Shown in pieces: positions 5,988 to 9,194 of a stretch of 9,194 nucleotides of DNA. The stretch comes from Candidatus Roizmanbacteria bacterium CG10_big_fil_rev_8_21_14_0_10_45_7 (GTDB taxonomy: Bacteria; Patescibacteriota; Microgenomatia; UBA1406). Location of the stretch: positions 5,186-14,379 of the forward strand of contig PFEE01000061.1 in the NCBI GenBank assembly GCA_002793745.1. Reading direction: 5' to 3'. The notes beneath the pieces were generated by a model. It was not told the origin of the DNA. It saw only the letters and a program-made list of their open reading frames with translations, and made no database searches. How positions within the stretch are numbered: position 1 is the stretch's first letter; every line of letters starts with the position of its first letter. Both the position numbers and the translations under genes were made by a program.

Positions 5988-7385
5988 ATGCTCAGCGTAC
6001 TTACCGTAGGGTTTTTGTTGCGCCTTATACTACTTAACCATTACCCATTTTTTACCGATGAGGCTATCTATACCTATTGGGCGCGCTCCATATATGACGG
6101 ATCACTGTCGCCCTTTATTCCCTTGTTTGACGGAAAAACGGTCCTGTTTGTGTGGGCTACATCTGCACTTATTGCGCTCAAGGTGCCCGTTATGCTTGCG
6201 GGAAGAATAGTATCCGCGCTGTCCTTTTTGGGCACGGGATACTTTGTATTTCACATTGCCAAGCGCCTTATTCCCGGACGCGAACGACTTGCCTTGGTAC
6301 TCTATGCACTGAACCCTTTCGCGCTTTTTTTTGAACGCATGGCCATTATGGATCCATTGATGACCACCGGCGTGATGGCATCGGTCTACTACTTCATTGA
6401 ACTACTGCATGCACACAAAAAACGCGTACTTTATGCCGCAGGTACCGGATTATTACTTGCTCTTGCGTTTCTTACCAAGCCCACGGCACAAATACTGTTT
6501 TTCTACGGTGCAGCTCTGCTGCCACTACTATTATTAAGGAAAAAAATAACAGTAATAGAATCGGCTTTAATCGTTCTTCCCACCATAGGCGCATTCTTGC
6601 TTATGGCTACCTCAAGCGGATACGACGCGTACCGTCATAAAAATATGGAGTTTGTCTATAGCCTTGACACACACTACATGATTTTGCTGCGCAATGGCAT
6701 GAGTAATTATGTTCGTTTAGGGAGTGAACTATTGTGGTTTATGTCGCCGCTTATCGGTATTCCTCTGATTATGGGTATGTGGTATGCGTTCAAAAAAAAA
6801 TCATATGAGCTGATTGCCATTACCGTTTTTGTTATTGGCTCATATATCGGTTTATGCATGATAGGCAAAGTTATTTTTTCGCGTCACCTATTTTTCCTGG
6901 TTCCATTTATCTCATTACTGATGGCTGCCGGCCTAGGCGCAGCGTATCCGGATAAAAAAATACTCCTCTATCTGCTGTTTGGATATTTTGTTATAAACAA
7001 TACACTGCTGATACTTGATACACCCAATGCATTCTTAGGCACACAAGACCGGGATCACTATGTGACGGGAACTGCTTCAGGATACGGCATTCCTGAAAGC
7101 GCCGCCTATGTAAAACAGAAAATCGGTGATGACCAAGCGCTGGTGATTCCACTCCAAAATTTCGGGAATTTTCCGTATACCTATGACTTTATGCTTGCAG
7201 GTTCACCCAACATCACGGTAGTAGGGGCGTGGAAAAAAGAAGAGGCCCAGGAGATCATTACACAATACCCTGGCAGGCAAACCTACCTCTTTTTCAACCA
7301 TTCAAATACAGAAAAACCAAGCAATGCTACCAAAACATTCTGGAGACCAAGGAGTAAGTCAGGAATTACGGTACTGCGTTTGTAG
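5988..7385 (+). CDS. PMT_2/ArnT-like membrane glycosyltransferase (GT-C), second copy
   Basis: This 465-residue protein opens with a short first helix and TDEAIYTYWARS (23-34), the GT-C Asp-Glu (Asp24-Glu25) of the first external loop. DGKTVLFVW (48-56) stands where ArnT-type enzymes have G-K-P-P-L-F, so the double proline is lost. It is followed by MDPLMTTG (121-128), LAFLTKPTA (159-167) and SRHLFFLVPFISLL (298-311), all in family order. About ten helices reach residue 340. The tail from about 345 is soluble, probably external, and ends GITVLRL, like the GGVTIYRVT end of the membrane protein at 8129. Role: transfer of a lipid-phosphate-linked sugar outside the cytoplasm. It is divergent from the glycan operon and probably shares its promoter region. 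An in-frame TAG just upstream fixes the start at 5988 or later, and no ribosome-binding site is seen. Its last 27 bp overlap the opposing nucleotidyltransferase gene. Confidence 0.8.
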   Translation: MLSVLTVGFLLRLILLNHYPFFTDEAIYTYWARSIYDGSLSPFIPLFDGKTVLFVWATSALIALKVPVMLAGRIVSALSFLGTGYFVFHIAKRLIPGRERLALVLYALNPFALFFERMAIMDPLMTTGVMASVYYFIELLHAHKKRVLYAAGTGLLLALAFLTKPTAQILFFYGAALLPLLLLRKKITVIESALIVLPTIGAFLLMATSSGYDAYRHKNMEFVYSLDTHYMILLRNGMSNYVRLGSELLWFMSPLIGIPLIMGMWYAFKKKSYELIAITVFVIGSYIGLCMIGKVIFSRHLFFLVPFISLLMAAGLGAAYPDKKILLYLLFGYFVINNTLLILDTPNAFLGTQDRDHYVTGTASGYGIPESAAYVKQKIGDDQALVIPLQNFGNFPYTYDFMLAGSPNITVVGAWKKEEAQEIITQYPGRQTYLFFNHSNTEKPSNATKTFWRPRSKSGITVLRL

Positions 7386-8114
7386 TTTTTGACTTTCACT
7401 CAGCTGTTCATTGGTGTTAACCCCAATACCCACCTCAGAAAAGGGAACTATGAAGGGTACTACTTTATATCCATTACTGACGGCCCGTTCAATCATATCG
7501 GTTATATAGTACTCGTTGCTAACCGGGGACTTAGTCAACGTATCAATATATTTTTTGAGAAACGCAAAGTCAAATACATAAAAACCTGCATTCAGTTCGT
7601 TTACCTTGCGTTCTTCTTCAGTGGCATCCTTTTGTTCTACCACCTTTACCACATGCCCTTGTGCATTGCGAATAACCCGTCCCCACGCGAGTTCATTAGG
7701 ATCATGTTTAACCGTAACTAAAGAAAGTGTTGCTTTTTGTTTTTTATGGTATGCAATCATATCTTTTATGGTTTGAGGAGCATAAAACATCATATGGTCG
7801 CCATAGCCTACGAGAACCAGCTCCGGCTTGCCTACGTGTGCTTTTTCTATATCCTTCATAGCAACCGATACCGCGTGCCCAGTGCCTAACTGGTCAGCTT
7901 GGACGCTCACAAGCGGTTTATAGGGAGCAATTGCATGCCGTAGTGTCTCTGCATACGCCCCGATTACCACCATGGTGACATCAACCGTTTCTTTATATAA
8001 ATCCAACGCATAAGAAATCATGGGTTTCCCGTTAAAAGAAAGGGCAGTTTTGTTGACTCCATTTGAGTTAATACGGGTTCCTTTACCGGCTGCAAGTATG
8101 ATTCCTATTACCAT
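7359..8114 (-). CDS. Sugar-1-phosphate nucleotidyltransferase, GlmU pyrophosphorylase-like single domain
   Basis: This 251-residue protein has the nucleotidyltransferase fold with LAAGKGTR (7-14), Lys22 in NKTAL, QLGTGHAV (75-82), Gly-Asp in GYGDHMMF (Asp106), WGRVIR (144-149), EQKDA (160-164), LNAGFYVF (174-181), NEYYITD (200-206) and GVN (231-233). These match, in order, the uridylyl and GlcNAc-1-P binding residues of GlmU (E. coli K25, Q76, D105, E154, N169, N227), so UDP-GlcNAc or a close UDP-sugar is the probable product. The protein ends where GlmU would begin its left-handed beta-helix acetyltransferase, so that half is absent. The Pro before the conserved Lys is Asn, so another sugar-phosphate is possible. 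The ATG at 8114 follows a TATAAT by 8 nt, with no ribosome-binding site. The 3' end overlaps the convergent gene, and no terminator is visible. Confidence 0.8.
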   Translation of the reverse strand: MVIGIILAAGKGTRINSNGVNKTALSFNGKPMISYALDLYKETVDVTMVVIGAYAETLRHAIAPYKPLVSVQADQLGTGHAVSVAMKDIEKAHVGKPELVLVGYGDHMMFYAPQTIKDMIAYHKKQKATLSLVTVKHDPNELAWGRVIRNAQGHVVKVVEQKDATEEERKVNELNAGFYVFDFAFLKKYIDTLTKSPVSNEYYITDMIERAVSNGYKVVPFIVPFSEVGIGVNTNEQLSESQKLQTQYRNS

Positions 8115-8152
8115 AACCGTAGATTATACTAGGTAACCCTATAGATTGTCAC
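8115..8152 (-). promoter_or_regulatory. Near-consensus sigma70 promoter for the nucleotidyltransferase gene
   Basis: On the minus strand GTGACA (8152-8147; one mismatch to TTGACA) is followed by an 18-bp spacer and a perfect TATAAT (8128-8123), then 8 nt to the ATG at 8114. The predicted transcript start falls at or next to the A of the ATG, giving a leaderless mRNA. The -35 element and spacer lie in the last codons of the upstream gene, whose stop is at 8131-8129. Confidence 0.7.
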
Positions 8153-9194
8153 CCCGCCTTTTTGATAGATAGGTTTGAGGAAGGGATACGGGGGCATCGT
8201 GCCTAGCATTTTTTCAACGGTACCGTAGTAGACATGAGTAATATGATTAGTTAGTAAAAAATTCCGAGCTTTTTTATTATTCCATTTCCCGGAATAAAGT
8301 GCATCGACTAAGTCACTTTTTTCCTTAGCCAAAGGCGTCTGAATAACATGACCAAAATAGACAGGGGTGCCCAAAATCGCCGGTATATGATTAGAAATAT
8401 AATAACCGGCTAATGTATGTGTGTTTCCCTGGGTATGTAAAAAAGATAGTGCATCTGATTCTGCTATGGGCATATAGGTCCAAGCATTTTTAGTATACGC
8501 ATTTTTTACCCGCATATGAAAAATGGAAAGGGTGGTAAGCAATACCATTGCGGTATACAAAATATATATCACCTTTTTTTTGAACCTCCGTCTACTCGAT
8601 ATATCTTCTATGGCATAGATTGCCAAAGCTGCCATGGGAAAATAAAGTCCCCGTAAAAAAAATCGTGAAACTCCAGTGGGAATAAATGAAAGCAGCCAGC
8701 CAGCCAGTATCCATATAAGAAAAAAACGAACCCACCGGTTGTTTCTTAAAAATTTCAGTGCATACAAAAAAGTGATAAAAAATAATCCATATCCCAATAC
8801 CAGCTGTAATGGATTGATACCCTTTAATTGCTGAGCAGCAACGCTAGCAAAACCACTCTGCTGCAAATGCAGGTAATACCAACCTACCTCAGCTGCTCCC
8901 AGTAGCAGCAGCGGCAGCACGATTGCGAAGTATCTTCTGCTGCGTAAGTCTTTGAATACAGCATAAAAAAGAACACTCCCCAATACCGTATGCGCATACA
9001 TATACGGATAGTAAAGAAGCGCCACCACATAACTAATCAGAATCAATGCAGTGGTTTTCTTGTTAGTGCGACCTTGGGTTAACGATACGAACAACAACAC
9101 AAAAAAAGCCAAATATGATAACACCCCTAATCCCTCATGTCCTCGCTGAAACAGCGAATGATAGGTAAAGCTAGTAAATGAACCGTCCGGAAGA
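8129..9194 (-). CDS. Large GT-C type membrane protein, N-terminus outside window (partial)
   Basis: The frame is open from the window edge to the TAG at 8131-8129. A GTG at 9124-9122 is the only plausible initiator in view, but the frame continues upstream without a stop (LPDGSFTSFTYHSLFQRG then HEGLG), so the true start is beyond 9194. At least 354 residues are visible. Several helices come first (AFFVLLFVSL, LILISYVVALLYY, FAIVLPLLLLGAA, LVLGYGLFFITFLYAL, FFLIWILAGWLLSF), then SRFFLRGLYFPMAALAIYAI and a further helix near 8530-8580. From about 8510 to 8132 the tail is soluble. It holds SNHIPAILGTPVYFGHVIQTP-like spacing at about 8430-8362, a segment seen in the C-terminal domains of uncharacterised bacterial GT-C membrane proteins. 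The catalytic first loop would lie outside the window, so glycosyltransferase activity is inferred, not shown. The stop is 14 bp before the nucleotidyltransferase start. Confidence 0.65.
   Translation of the reverse strand, partial: LPDGSFTSFTYHSLFQRGHEGLGVLSYLAFFVLLFVSLTQGRTNKKTTALILISYVVALLYYPYMYAHTVLGSVLFYAVFKDLRSRRYFAIVLPLLLLGAAEVGWYYLHLQQSGFASVAAQQLKGINPLQLVLGYGLFFITFLYALKFLRNNRWVRFFLIWILAGWLLSFIPTGVSRFFLRGLYFPMAALAIYAIEDISSRRRFKKKVIYILYTAMVLLTTLSIFHMRVKNAYTKNAWTYMPIAESDALSFLHTQGNTHTLAGYYISNHIPAILGTPVYFGHVIQTPLAKEKSDLVDALYSGKWNNKKARNFLLTNHITHVYYGTVEKMLGTMPPYPFLKPIYQKGGVTIYRVT

Noticed and set aside
7389..7721. Plus-strand open frame of 110 codons after the GT-C gene
   Set aside because: It is fully antisense to the nucleotidyltransferase, which has all family motifs. 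The plus translation resembles nothing.
9122..9124. GTG as start of the last membrane protein
   Set aside because: The same frame stays open from 9124 to the window edge with protein-like sequence, so the gene most likely begins outside.
1..9194. CRISPR array, insertion sequence, integrase site, tRNA or rRNA
   Set aside because: No spaced direct repeats, no transposase-like protein, and no cloverleaf or rRNA-like segments were seen on either strand.

Overview
This 9.2 kb window is a bacterial cell-surface glycan locus. No rRNA, tRNA, CRISPR or mobile element is visible. All coding genes except a degraded one at 210-587 belong to glycan assembly: glycosyltransferases, a sugar-modifying PLP-fold enzyme, a sugar-1-phosphate nucleotidyltransferase and multi-spanning membrane proteins. 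The gene types (an ArnT-like/PMT-like membrane glycosyltransferase set, a PGGVW-type UPF0104 protein, a LabA/DUF88-type NYN remnant, no visible Shine-Dalgarno sites, very tight packing) would suit a Candidate Phyla Radiation (Patescibacteria) genome. That placement is inference only. TGA is used as a normal stop (e.g. 651-653 and 2661-2663, minus strand), so the UGA-Gly code of Gracilibacteria/Absconditabacteria is unlikely.

Layout. 1-170 (+): 3' end of a family-2 glycosyltransferase. 210-587 (+): AT-rich, N-terminally truncated NYN-domain remnant. 586-614: rho-independent terminator acting on the minus strand. 5969 down to 651 (-): five genes joined by overlaps of 1, 32, 4 and 8 nt, in transcription order an ArnT-like GT-C glycosyltransferase, a DegT-fold sugar enzyme with His in place of the PLP lysine, a Dpm1-like GT2, a GT4 and a UPF0104/LPG_synthase_TM-like membrane protein. 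5970-5987: an 18-bp divergent intergenic region holding a palindromic -10-like sequence. 5988-7385 (+): a second GT-C membrane protein. 7359-8114 (-): a GlmU-like pyrophosphorylase domain, convergent with and overlapping the preceding gene by 27 bp, with its own near-consensus promoter. 8129-9194 (-): a third large membrane protein of GT-C type, running off the window edge.

How they may work together (inference). The Dpm1-like enzyme would load a sugar from a nucleotide donor onto polyprenyl phosphate. The GT-C proteins would use such lipid-linked sugars on the outer face of the membrane. The GT4 would add a sugar on the cytoplasmic side. The nucleotidyltransferase would supply a UDP-sugar, and the His-bearing DegT-fold protein would make a deoxysugar rather than an aminosugar. 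The UPF0104 protein may take part in lipid or glycolipid handling. The most notable points are the Lys-to-His change in the DegT-fold enzyme, and the pattern of promoter -10 boxes placed 7-8 nt before start codons, which predicts leaderless mRNAs.
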